NCBI GenBank assembly: GCA_964486335.1
Contig: CAZAMB010000012.1
Location: 62,001-126,000 of the forward strand
Source: CAZAMB01 sp964486335
GTDB taxonomy: Bacteria > Planctomycetota > Phycisphaerae > UBA1845
Direction: 5' to 3'
Length of the DNA: 64,000 nt
Part shown: piece after piece, positions 51,689 through 59,446 of the stretch
How the letters are laid out: every line of letters begins with the position of its first letter
Position numbering within the stretch: the stretch's first letter is position 1
Translations under genes and position numbers: made by a program
The notes under the pieces: model-generated
Databases searched by the model: none
The model's input: only the letters and a program-made list of their open reading frames with translations
What the model was told of the DNA's origin: nothing

Positions 51689-53071
51689 ATGCCCAACTCG
51701 TCCAAATCGTCAAGAATACTGCGAATGCTGTCTGTTGCGTCGATTGTGTGTATGGCCGCGCCGGTTTCGGAAGCTGGGTTTCTCGCGATGCTTCGAGTCG
51801 TCCAGTCGAGCGGACCGCGAACGGGCACTCCTTCTTACAGTATTTTTCAGCCGGCCGACCTCCCACAGATTGTCACCGTGGAAGTGTGCATGGGTGATAC
51901 GCCTATCATCGGTTATTGGGTGGACATCGACTGCGCGAACTTGAGCAACGACCACGTCGCGGACCTTCGACTCGCTGACGTTTCGTGCGATGTTGATGCG
52001 GACTGCGACGCTGCGTTCGGCGTCCCCGGCTCAAACTGCGTCGACGGCCAATGCGCGGCGATCTTCCTGGATACTAACCGTGCGGATTACGTTTTTTCTC
52101 CCGCATCGTGCCAAATGAACGGCGAATCCGCGGATGATTCCTGCGCACCTTCCATGGGAGTCGGCGGTACGTCGGCGGTCGCTTGTTACCGCCAGGGTTG
52201 TTCGTACGTCGGCCACTTTGCGCTGGAACTCCCGGCGGACGCGGTTGGAACATTCATCTTGGAACTGTCGGAAGAAAGCACCCTGACCATGGTAAACTTT
52301 CAAACGGGCCAGCCCTGGACAGTTTCCATCATGGATTTGATCAACAAACAGGGGGCGGGCATGTTTCCAGTTACCATCAGCATCCGGGCTCGTATTCCGC
52401 CGACGCCGATCGCAAGTGCCGCCTCGCAGGCCGGGCCGGCATCGCGAAGCGCGGGAGTGGAATGGATTCCGCAAACTCCTGTTGTCGAACCGTTTGCCGT
52501 GCGCGTCTCGCTTGATTCCCTGCACCATCCCGACCCGCCGTACTCCGGCGGACAGGCCGCGGACTTTTCGGCGTTTGAAGGTCAGCAGCGCTGGCTTGGC
52601 CCGCCGGTTCAATACGTCGAGTCGGCAGCGAATCCCGCCACCTTCTGGGCCTCGACCCTGCAATGCACTCCCCATTACATGGACTGGGCAGCGGTAGGCC
52701 CGATCGTCATCATGGGCAGCGAAGTCGTCCCCAGTTCCACGCTATCCGTTCGCACGTTCGGCATGAACTGCGTTAACCGCGAATCGACGTGCACAAATGT
52801 GTCGCCGCCGCTCGAAGTTCCGATTGGCCGCTGGGGCGATGTTCAGCTTCCCTTTTCGACGCCAGGCGGAGCGACGCAACCCGATTTTGCCGATATCTCC
52901 TCGCTGGTGGACAAGTTCAAGAACCTGCCCGGAGCGCTCAGCAAGGCGCGAGCCAAACTCCAACCGGCCATTCCCGTCATGGCCGGCGACGTGGACTTTT
53001 CAGATATTTCGATGTCCGTGGATGCCTTCAAGGGCAGACCCTATCCCTTTACGATTCAAGGCTGCCCGTAG
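51689..53071 (+). CDS. Secreted protein with dockerin-like C-terminal domain (460 aa)
   Basis: Signal peptide MPNSSKSSRILRMLSVASIV CMAAPVSEA. The N-terminal half is beta-rich with several cysteines (VTVEVCMGDTPIIGYWVDID, DADCDAAFGVPGSNCVDGQC). From about residue 262 the sequence matches the end of the 42996-46880 protein: VSLDSLHHPDPPYSGG, WASTLQCTPHYMDW, RWGDVQLPFSTPGGATQPDF, then the two helices ADISSLVDKFKN and FSDISMSVDAFKGRPYPF. It is probably an exported, surface-associated protein. Confidence 0.8.
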   Translation: MPNSSKSSRILRMLSVASIVCMAAPVSEAGFLAMLRVVQSSGPRTGTPSYSIFQPADLPQIVTVEVCMGDTPIIGYWVDIDCANLSNDHVADLRLADVSCDVDADCDAAFGVPGSNCVDGQCAAIFLDTNRADYVFSPASCQMNGESADDSCAPSMGVGGTSAVACYRQGCSYVGHFALELPADAVGTFILELSEESTLTMVNFQTGQPWTVSIMDLINKQGAGMFPVTISIRARIPPTPIASAASQAGPASRSAGVEWIPQTPVVEPFAVRVSLDSLHHPDPPYSGGQAADFSAFEGQQRWLGPPVQYVESAANPATFWASTLQCTPHYMDWAAVGPIVIMGSEVVPSSTLSVRTFGMNCVNRESTCTNVSPPLEVPIGRWGDVQLPFSTPGGATQPDFADISSLVDKFKNLPGALSKARAKLQPAIPVMAGDVDFSDISMSVDAFKGRPYPFTIQGCP

Positions 53072-53239
53072 CCAGGTAACAACTCGTAATCCTTTATTGG
53101 CGGGCGTAATCCGTCCTGCGTCTTCGATCTTCGCCATTCGACATTCGTCATTGTTTCAGGTGATCTCCCCAAGACTGCCCTCCAACGGAGCGCCACAGAT
53201 GTTATTAGGGTAAGGAGCAAGCAGGTTGCGGAGTGGGCG

Positions 53240-54331
53240 TCACGCCAGCGCCCGCGAAAGGAGCCGGTGAAAGTGGTGCGTGCCCTGTTCACGGGTCGGC
53301 GAATACCGGCCTCGTTCGTAGAGTCGCGAGCGAAGCCCCTTCTGCACCGCCTCCACGATCGCTTCGTCCTCGCGCTCCACCCGGTCGAGCTGCGCCCCCG
53401 CCCCCGATTCCAGCTTCGCGGCGTCCCAAACGTAAGAAAGGAACGACACCCGTGTGCGATCGACGCCCAGCGGTTTGACCACGTTGATCGAAATTCCCCA
53501 CGGGTAGACGTTGAACATCAGGTTGGGAAACAACCAGAAGTAGTAACCCGCGATCGCTTGTCCGTGATCGGGCGATCCGGGTGGCGGAGTCAACGTCGAT
53601 TCGCCGCTGCGCCCCACGCCGAGTTGAAGGTTGGAATGGTCGAACAACTCAGTTCGATAAGCGTCGTAGTCGATCGCGTCGGCCAGTCCCGCGTGGACAA
53701 ACGGAATGTGAAACCCTTCGAGGTAGTTTTCGCAGTAAAGCACCCAGTTGCAAGCGACGAGGTAATCACGCGATCGCGACGCGTCAAACTTGCACTGCTC
53801 GACCGGCAGCCACGCGATCCGCTCGCGCATCGGGCCGATCCACTCCTCGAACGGCGTCGCCGGATTCAAGGACGCAAACAGGAAGGGACCCCACTGCGCA
53901 AGTTGCACTCGCGGCAGGTCGTCGGCCTTGGACGGAAAGCCCGCGACCCCCTCAAACTCCGGCATGCTCACGAACGCGCCGTCGAGTTGAAACCGCCGGC
54001 CGTGGTAGCGACAGCGCAGATGATTCTCGACCCCGCCCTGTTCACACACGAGCATGCCGCGATGCGTGCACACGTTGGACAGGCAGTGCAGCGCGTCGTC
54101 GCGATCGCGCACCAGCATCAACGGTTCGTCGAGACACCCTTCCAGCAGCGTGAACGGATGGACCTGACCGGGAACGCGCGCGAGACCGACATCGCCGATG
54201 AACTGCCAGCTCGTCGCAAACACGCGATCGCGGGAAGTCGCAAACACACCGGGATCGGTGTACACCCACGACGGAGGCGTGGAGGCCTTGGTAATGTCAG
54301 GGTCGATCTGGAACGAAGGGGCGTTCTTCAT
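53240..54331 (-). CDS. Rieske [2Fe-2S] ring-hydroxylating-type oxygenase, alpha subunit
   Basis: 363 residues from the ATG at 54331. The Rieske cluster is CTHRGMLVCEQ ... HLRCRYHGRRF (CxH, 17 residues, CxxH). The mononuclear iron site is NWVLYCENYLEGFHIPFVHA, with two histidines in the usual spacing and a preceding NW motif. The order matches the choline monooxygenase/GbcA/CntA-type RHO family. No beta subunit or reductase is adjacent. Possible substrates include quaternary amines or aromatic compounds. Confidence 0.9.
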   Translation of the reverse strand: MKNAPSFQIDPDITKASTPPSWVYTDPGVFATSRDRVFATSWQFIGDVGLARVPGQVHPFTLLEGCLDEPLMLVRDRDDALHCLSNVCTHRGMLVCEQGGVENHLRCRYHGRRFQLDGAFVSMPEFEGVAGFPSKADDLPRVQLAQWGPFLFASLNPATPFEEWIGPMRERIAWLPVEQCKFDASRSRDYLVACNWVLYCENYLEGFHIPFVHAGLADAIDYDAYRTELFDHSNLQLGVGRSGESTLTPPPGSPDHGQAIAGYYFWLFPNLMFNVYPWGISINVVKPLGVDRTRVSFLSYVWDAAKLESGAGAQLDRVEREDEAIVEAVQKGLRSRLYERGRYSPTREQGTHHFHRLLSRALA

Positions 54332-54408
54332 GAGCGCCTCGCCGAGGACCATACCGCGACCGGACCCGACACTGGCTACTTCCGAAGCGGTTCAGACCAT
54401 GGGATGGG

Positions 54409-54435
54409 CCGCGCGGACTAAAGTCCGCGGCTCGC
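54409..54435. repeat. Palindromic element, half copy
   Basis: CGCGGACTAAAGTCCGCG then GCTCGC (one base change in the dyad). It fills most of the gap between the Rieske gene start and the stop of the next lipoprotein gene. Confidence 0.8.
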
Positions 54436-54436
54436 T

Positions 54437-55093
54437 TTACTTCGCGCCGACGGTGAAATAGGTGACGGCCAGCGTTTCCTTGCCGGTCGCGGCGTTCTTC
54501 ACGCCCGCCGCGATGGCGTAGGTTCCGGGCGAAAGCGGCGAAATCTCCTTCACCACGTCGCCGGATTGACCATTGCGGATGATGAAGCTCTCACCGGGGT
54601 TGAGCAGCGAGTATTCCTTGCCGATCTCAAACGTGTTGTCATAGGCCGCGATGGGATACATCACGTCGGACCCGTCGGTGGATTCGACCGTTCGCAACAC
54701 GGCCTTGAAATCTTTCGGAGTACCGAGCAGAGGCTCAAAGGCTTCCACGCGGAACGTCGGCGAGTTCGACACTTCGCCCTCGGTGAACCACTGGAGCAAC
54801 TGGTTGCCTTCTTCTTCCCTGAACGTTCCCGCATGGCCGTCGATGTAAATCCAGGCGGCCGGCCGGTTGCGATCGTCAAGGTCTGGCGCGCCGCGGCCGC
54901 CCATGGTCGTGGGATTGTTGGCGGCGGTGAGGGTCTGCCGTTTCGCGGGCGCGGCGGCTTTGGGCGCGGCCTTGGCGGGCTGCGATTTCGCCTGCGGCGC
55001 CGTCGAACGCTCCGCTGAAGAACCCGAACTCTGGCAGCCGACGGAGATCGTCACGGCCAACCCCAACAGGACAGCAATAGACCCTCGAATCAT
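54437..55093 (-). CDS. Lipoprotein of unknown function (218 aa)
   Basis: From the ATG at 55093: MIRGSIAVLLGLAVTISVGC, lipobox SVGC. A Ala/Lys/Pro-rich disordered linker (SQPAKAAPKAAAPAKRQ) is followed by a beta-rich domain (FRVEAFEPLLGTPKDFKAVL, YSLLNPGESFIIRNGQSGDV, VKEISPLSPGTYAIAAGVKN). It looks like an envelope protein with an immunoglobulin-like or transthyretin-like fold; no exact family recognised. Confidence 0.65.
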   Translation of the reverse strand: MIRGSIAVLLGLAVTISVGCQSSGSSAERSTAPQAKSQPAKAAPKAAAPAKRQTLTAANNPTTMGGRGAPDLDDRNRPAAWIYIDGHAGTFREEEGNQLLQWFTEGEVSNSPTFRVEAFEPLLGTPKDFKAVLRTVESTDGSDVMYPIAAYDNTFEIGKEYSLLNPGESFIIRNGQSGDVVKEISPLSPGTYAIAAGVKNAATGKETLAVTYFTVGAK

Positions 55094-55330
55094 GTTCGAT
55101 GCACCTCGCAAGCGACCTAATATGGTTCCGAATCGGCGTTTCAGCCAACGCGAAAGACGCTACGACGCTCGGCAAGGGGTGTCAAGGCTCGGAAGGCGCT
55201 CGGTTTGGCCTGTCGTCGCCGCAGGGATACACTGGCGGATTCGGCAGTGGTGAAAGTGATTCGCCGCGTTGGGGCGAATGGTTTCAGAATGTTCGTGGGG
55301 AGATGTACTGCTCAATGGTAATGGCACACA

Positions 55331-55404
55331 GCGAGCCGCGATCTTCAGATCACGCGGGCACACCGGATGCCGAGGATCCGCGCGGACTGAAGTCCGCGGC
55401 TCGC
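55331..55404. repeat. Palindromic element, copy upstream of alaS
   Basis: GCGAGCCGCGATCTTCAG left end, CGCGGACTGAAGTCCGCG and GCTCGC right end, 74 bp. It ends 26 bp before the alaS ATG, so it is part of the leader. Confidence 0.82.
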
Positions 55405-55430
55405 CAAGACGTAGCGCGAACGGAGAGGCG

Positions 55431-58400
55431 ATGACATCCAAGCAGATTCGGCAGCAGTTTCTGGACTTTTTTCGCGGCAAGCAGCACGAGATCGTGGCGT
55501 CGTCGCCGGTCGTGCCGTTCGACGACCCGACGCTGATGTTCACCAACGCGGGGATGAACCAGTTCAAGGACGTGTTCCTCGGCACGGGATCGCGACCCTA
55601 CAGGCGGGCGGCCGACACGCAAAAGTGCATCCGTGCGGGTGGCAAGCACAACGACCTCGACGATGTGGGACAGGACACGTATCACCACACGTTCTTCGAG
55701 ATGCTCGGCAACTGGTCCTTCGGAGACTACTTCAAGAAGGAAGCGATCGAGTGGGCGTGGGAACTGCTGACCAAGGTCTGGAAGATCGACAAGAGCCGAC
55801 TGCACGCGACGTACTTTGGGGGACTGAAAAAACAAGGCAATGAGGCAACAAGGCAACAAGGCAACAAGGAGAACATCGATACCGGTGCCTCGCTGCCGGG
55901 TTGCCTTGATGCCTGGGAGTTGGAACCGGATTACGAAGCCCGCGACCTGTGGGCGTCGGTGACGGATATCGATCCGACGCACATCCACCCCGGTAACATG
56001 AAGGACAACTTCTGGGAGATGGGCGATACGGGTCCGTGCGGGCCGTGCAGCGAGATTCACATCGATCTGACGCCGGACAAAAGCGGCGGGCATCTCGTCA
56101 ACAAGGGCGACGCGCGGGTGATGGAAATCTGGAACCTCGTGTTCATTCAGTTCAACCGTGCGGGCGACGGCAAGCTGTCGTCGCTGCCGGCCAAGCATGT
56201 GGACACGGGGATGGGATTCGAGCGGCTGTGCGCGGTGTTGCAGGGCGCGCACGCGGGACGACTCGGACGGTTCAGCAATTACGACACCGACGTGTTCACA
56301 CCGGTCTTCGAGGCCATTCGCAAGCGAACCGGAGCGCCGCAATACACGGGGACGCTGCCCGGCGAGCCGCGATCTTCAGATCGCGCGGACTTGCGAACAT
56401 CGACTTCGTCATCGGAAACCGAATCTCCGCGCGGACTGAAGTCCGCGGCTCGCTCCGATCAATCGACATTCGGTGATCAACTGATGATCGATGTGTCGTA
56501 TCGCGTGATCGCGGATCATGTCCGATGCCTGACCTTCGCGCTGACTGACGGCGCATTGCCGAGCAACGAGGGGCGCGGGTACGTGTTGCGGCGGATTCTG
56601 CGCCGCGCGGTGCGTTACGGCCGGCAGTACTTGAACATGCACGAGCCGTTTCTTTGCGACCTTGTCGCCCCGCTCGTCGAGCACATGGGCGAAGCTTTTC
56701 CCGAACTCCGCACCGGTCCTGATCCTCGCAAACCGCGCGATAACGTGAAACACGTCGCCGACATCCTGCGCGACGAAGAGGCGTCGTTCCTCAAGACGCT
56801 GGATCGCGGAATCTCCCTTTTTAATGATTTTGCTGCCATGGCACGAGCTGTCCAAGGAGATTCTATAGCTAAGAAATATCTAAACGAAAGTTCGCCTGGC
56901 TGGGATCACCCAGACAATCTAAAGGTTTTCCGTGAGGCAGGCGCAAACGTGTTTCCTGGGAAGGCGATTTTCATTCTTCACGACACTTATGGTTTCCCCG
57001 CAGACCTTACGGAAATTATGACGCGTGAGACGGGACTCGTTGCCGACGTAGCTGGCTATGAAGACGAAATGACCGCAGCTCGAAAGCGCGCCCGCGCTGG
57101 GGCAAAGGCAACTTCGATTGAATTGGTAATAGAGGGATCATTGGGAAGCACAGGTGATGAACTCAAGTATTGGGAACACCATTGCAATACTCAAATACTC
57201 GGATATGTCATTGGCGGGACGATCTTCACAAAGGACGCGATTCCACAGGGGGTGGAACTAGCAATAATCACTAAGGATACTTGCTTCTATGCTGAACAAG
57301 GTGGTCAAGTTGGCGATTCTGGTTTCTTGCAAAAGGACGGAATAAAAGTATTTCGCATCAAGAACGCCAAGTATCATGGCGATGCTGTTCTTCACATTGG
57401 ACAAATAGTTGATGATTCTGTGGTTATCAATGTCGGCGATTCTGTTTGGTTGGAAATCGACGATCGCAAAGCCACCAAGCAGAATCACACCGCCACGCAT
57501 GTTTTGAACTGGGCGTTGCGGGAGGTGCTGGAGATCGGCGGCGGGGGCAAAGTCGATCAGAAAGGATCGCTGGTCGATCCGGAAAAGACGCGGTTCGACT
57601 TTTCGCACAACAAACCGCTGACCGACAACGAACTCGATCGCGTCGAATCGCTTTGCAACGAGCGGATCGCACAGGGGCTGGCGGTCTATGCGGCCATGCG
57701 TGAGGAGGACTTCGTCGATCAGGCCGAGGCGCGGAAGATCAACACACTCCGCGCGGTGTTCGGCGAAAAGTATCCCGACCGGGTGCGCGTGGTTTCGATC
57801 GGAGCGCCGATTACGGAAGAAGACGCGAGGCAAGCGTCGAATCGTGAGTCCGCGCGGACTGAAGTCCGCGGCTCGCAGGGCGCGGGGGATTCGTCGCCTT
57901 TACAGAGCCGCGACCGTAAGGGAGCGGGGGCCGCGCGTGCTGAAGCACGCGGCTCGCACGCGACCCCCCTTGATCCCCCCTTGGCAAGGGGGGAGGCGAT
58001 TGAAACCGATTGGTTACTGCGCGATCCGCAGAACCCCAAGTGGATGAAGTACTCCGTCGAGTTCTGCGGCGGGACGCACGTGAAGAACACCTCCGAGATC
58101 GAGCGATTCGTGCTGACCCACGAAGAAGGCGTGGCCAAGGGCGTGCGCCGCGTCGTCGGCATTTCGGGCGAAAAAGCGAAACAATCCGAAGCGCGCGGCA
58201 AGGAACTGTTGCATGAAGCAAGATCGCTTAGCGAGCCGCGAACTTCAGTTCGCGCGGTCTCGCGATCTTCGACTTCGCCGGCGGAGTCGGAAACTCCGCG
58301 CGGACCCAAGTCCGCGGCGCGTTCAATCGACGATCGACAATCGACGGTCGGCGATCTCGCCGAGCGCGTCGCGGATATTCAACGCAGGTTGAACGATCCG

Positions 58401-58886
58401 GAGCAGCCGATTCCAATGCGGGCTCGCCGGGCGATTCTGTCGGCGCTGGCCGATGTGCAGGAGACGCTGAAGGAACAGCAGAAGGAAACGGCTGCCGCGT
58501 CGGGAGAGGCCGTCATGGAGGCGGCGGCGAAGCTCTTCGCCGAAGCAAAGACGATCGGCGGCGTGACGGTGGTGGTCGGCGAGGTTCCGACGGCGACGGC
58601 CGACGCGCTGCGCGGAGCGATCGACTGGATTCGGCAGAAAACGGACGCGTCGGCGGTGCTGCTGGGCTGCGTGAGCGACGGGAAGGTGACACTCGTGGCC
58701 GGCATGAGCAAGGCGGTCGTCGATCGTGGCGTGAAGGCGGGCGACCTCATCAAGGAGATTTGTCCGCTGGTGGGGGGCAGGGGCGGCGGCCGACCGGACA
58801 TGGCCCAGGGCGGCGGAAGCGATGCTGCGGGATTACCGAGCGCGCTGCAACGGGCGCGGGAGTGGATCACCGAACGGCTTGGATGA
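55431..58886 (+). CDS. alaS: Alanyl-tRNA synthetase with several in-frame repeat inserts and a low-GC core block
   Basis: The ATG at 55431 (GGAGAGG upstream) gives 1151 residues; typical bacterial AlaRS has about 870-950. The catalytic core is complete (MFTNAGMNQFKDVFLGTGSR, HHTFFEMLGNWSFGDYF, NEGRGYVLRRILRRAVRYGR), as is the editing domain (TKQNHTATHVLNWALREVLE, SVEFCGGTHVKNTSEIERFV) and the C-terminal domain (DRGVKAGDLIKEICPLVGGR). The surplus is explained by inserts: an octamer array at 55831-55916 and palindromic elements at 56362-56453, 57850-57876, 57905-57957 and 58231-58321, all without frame loss. The block about 56815-57430 is AT-richer, with different codon use. Confidence 0.93.
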   Translation: MTSKQIRQQFLDFFRGKQHEIVASSPVVPFDDPTLMFTNAGMNQFKDVFLGTGSRPYRRAADTQKCIRAGGKHNDLDDVGQDTYHHTFFEMLGNWSFGDYFKKEAIEWAWELLTKVWKIDKSRLHATYFGGLKKQGNEATRQQGNKENIDTGASLPGCLDAWELEPDYEARDLWASVTDIDPTHIHPGNMKDNFWEMGDTGPCGPCSEIHIDLTPDKSGGHLVNKGDARVMEIWNLVFIQFNRAGDGKLSSLPAKHVDTGMGFERLCAVLQGAHAGRLGRFSNYDTDVFTPVFEAIRKRTGAPQYTGTLPGEPRSSDRADLRTSTSSSETESPRGLKSAARSDQSTFGDQLMIDVSYRVIADHVRCLTFALTDGALPSNEGRGYVLRRILRRAVRYGRQYLNMHEPFLCDLVAPLVEHMGEAFPELRTGPDPRKPRDNVKHVADILRDEEASFLKTLDRGISLFNDFAAMARAVQGDSIAKKYLNESSPGWDHPDNLKVFREAGANVFPGKAIFILHDTYGFPADLTEIMTRETGLVADVAGYEDEMTAARKRARAGAKATSIELVIEGSLGSTGDELKYWEHHCNTQILGYVIGGTIFTKDAIPQGVELAIITKDTCFYAEQGGQVGDSGFLQKDGIKVFRIKNAKYHGDAVLHIGQIVDDSVVINVGDSVWLEIDDRKATKQNHTATHVLNWALREVLEIGGGGKVDQKGSLVDPEKTRFDFSHNKPLTDNELDRVESLCNERIAQGLAVYAAMREEDFVDQAEARKINTLRAVFGEKYPDRVRVVSIGAPITEEDARQASNRESARTEVRGSQGAGDSSPLQSRDRKGAGAARAEARGSHATPLDPPLARGEAIETDWLLRDPQNPKWMKYSVEFCGGTHVKNTSEIERFVLTHEEGVAKGVRRVVGISGEKAKQSEARGKELLHEARSLSEPRTSVRAVSRSSTSPAESETPRGPKSAARSIDDRQSTVGDLAERVADIQRRLNDPEQPIPMRARRAILSALADVQETLKEQQKETAAASGEAVMEAAAKLFAEAKTIGGVTVVVGEVPTATADALRGAIDWIRQKTDASAVLLGCVSDGKVTLVAGMSKAVVDRGVKAGDLIKEICPLVGGRGGGRPDMAQGGGSDAAGLPSALQRAREWITERLG
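55831..55916. repeat. Octamer array inside alaS, xAAGGCAx family, two-arm
   Basis: Left arm ACAAGGCA, ATGAGGCA, ACAAGGCA, ACAAGGCA, ACAAGGAG; right arm TTGCCTTGATGCC in inverse orientation (55901-55913). It codes for about 29 residues between conserved AlaRS segments. Confidence 0.82.
56362..56453. repeat. Palindromic element inside alaS (full copy)
   Basis: Left end GCGAGCCGCGATCTTCAG ATCGCGCGG, middle CGACTTCGTC, right end CGCGGACTGAAGTCCGCG plus GCTCGC; 92 bp. It is translated as EPRSSDRADL ... SPRGLKSAAR between conserved AlaRS sequence. Confidence 0.9.
56815..57430 (+). other. Low-GC block within alaS
   Basis: In this block AT-ending codons, TTG and AAA are frequent (57121-57180 has about 42% GC), while the flanks are about 65% GC. 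The change is sharp on both sides (near AATCTCCCTTTTTAATGATT and near TGGAAATCGACGATCGCAAA). The encoded protein remains a good AlaRS segment, so it looks like recombination with a divergent alaS. Confidence 0.75.
57850..57876. repeat. Palindromic element inside alaS (half copy)
   Basis: CGCGGACTGAAGTCCGCG plus GCTCGC, 27 bp, translated SARTEVRGS, a different frame from the full copies. Confidence 0.88.
57905..57995. repeat. Composite repeat inside alaS (variant palindrome + C-rich inverted repeat)
   Basis: GAGCCGCGACCGTAAGGGAG followed by CGCGTGCTGAAGCACGCG and GCTCGC (to 57957), then the C-rich inverted repeat ACCCCCCTTGATCCCCCC ... CAAGGGGGGAGG to 57995. The palindrome has changed at compensating positions (GTGC/GCAC for GGAC/GTCC). 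Confidence 0.82.
58231..58321. repeat. Palindromic element inside alaS (full copy, C-terminal)
   Basis: Left end GCGAGCCGCGAACTTCAG TTCGCGCGG, middle CTTCGACTTCGCCGG, right end CGCGGACCCAAGTCCGCG with degraded terminal GGCGCG; 91 bp. It is translated EPRTSVRAVS ... TPRGPKSAAR, in the same frame as the copy at 56362. Confidence 0.88.
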
Positions 58887-58937
58887 CCGCACGGTCCGAA
58901 TGCGGAATGTCGAATAGCGATGGTCGAATTCGATCGA

Positions 58938-59078
58938 TCACAGCGCGGAAGCCGCTGGCACAATCATCTTGATGACGATCATGGCGACGATAAGGAGCAG
59001 CATTTGCCAGGCTGGAAGTCGGCGGTTCATCGATGAATCATCGGCGGACTGGTAGACGTGCTGAATTCGTTTCGCCAT
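58938..59078 (-). CDS. Possible 46-aa membrane protein
   Basis: ATG at 59076-59078 to TGA at 58938-58940. MAKRIQHVYQSADDSSMNRR then a hydrophobic helix (MLLLIVAMIVIKMIVPAASA). A classic small single-span protein by composition. The ribosome site is weak. It is divergent from the [2Fe-2S] protein gene. Confidence 0.42.
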   Translation of the reverse strand: MAKRIQHVYQSADDSSMNRRLPAWQMLLLIVAMIVIKMIVPAASAL

Positions 59079-59094
59079 TGCCTCATTCGCGATC

Positions 59095-59100
59095 TATAAT
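59095..59100 (+). promoter_or_regulatory. TATAAT -10 box directly before the ferredoxin-like gene
   Basis: A perfect TATAAT at 59095-59100 places transcription start near 59107, two bases before the GTG at 59109. No good TTGACA was seen 17 bp upstream. Confidence 0.4.
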
Positions 59101-59108
59101 CGTCCATC

Positions 59109-59396
59109 GTGCTTCCTGACGACGACATTTGTTATTGTTACCACGTTTCGATGCGGAAGCTGGTGAACTTCGCGCGGCGGGTGCGGCCTGAGCAGGCGAG
59201 CCGGATGACGGAGTGTCTGAACGCGGGGACGGGGTGCGGATGGTGCATTCCTTTTCTCATCAAGATCGCAAAGGATCCCGACGCATTCGGACTTGAAGGA
59301 CTTTCGGCGGAAGATTACGCGGCCAGGCGCAAGGGGTACATCGCGACGCAGCCGAGAAACACGTTTGACGGATCGGCGTCCACGAATGCACAATGA
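59109..59396 (+). CDS. BFD-like [2Fe-2S] protein (95 aa)
   Basis: GTG start at 59109. ICYCYHVSMRKLVNFARRVR and LNAGTGCGWCIPFLIKIAKD provide four cysteines (CxC ... CxxC) in the order of bacterioferritin-associated ferredoxin-type domains. It continues about 35 residues past the cluster with a charged tail. No ferritin gene is adjacent. The start is uncertain because the only strong -10 box would leave almost no leader. Confidence 0.8.
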   Translation: MLPDDDICYCYHVSMRKLVNFARRVRPEQASRMTECLNAGTGCGWCIPFLIKIAKDPDAFGLEGLSAEDYAARRKGYIATQPRNTFDGSASTNAQ

Positions 59397-59446
59397 ACGG
59401 GATGAAGCAACGGGACGCAACGCCGCGCAGCGGGATTGGTTGACGA

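Noticed and set aside
55269..55430. Earlier alaS start at 55269
   Set aside because: The added residues come from the palindromic element; GGAGAGG is found just before 55431.
55350..56342. 330-codon minus-strand frame opposite alaS
   Set aside because: Shadow of alaS; no ribosome site and no similarity to known proteins.
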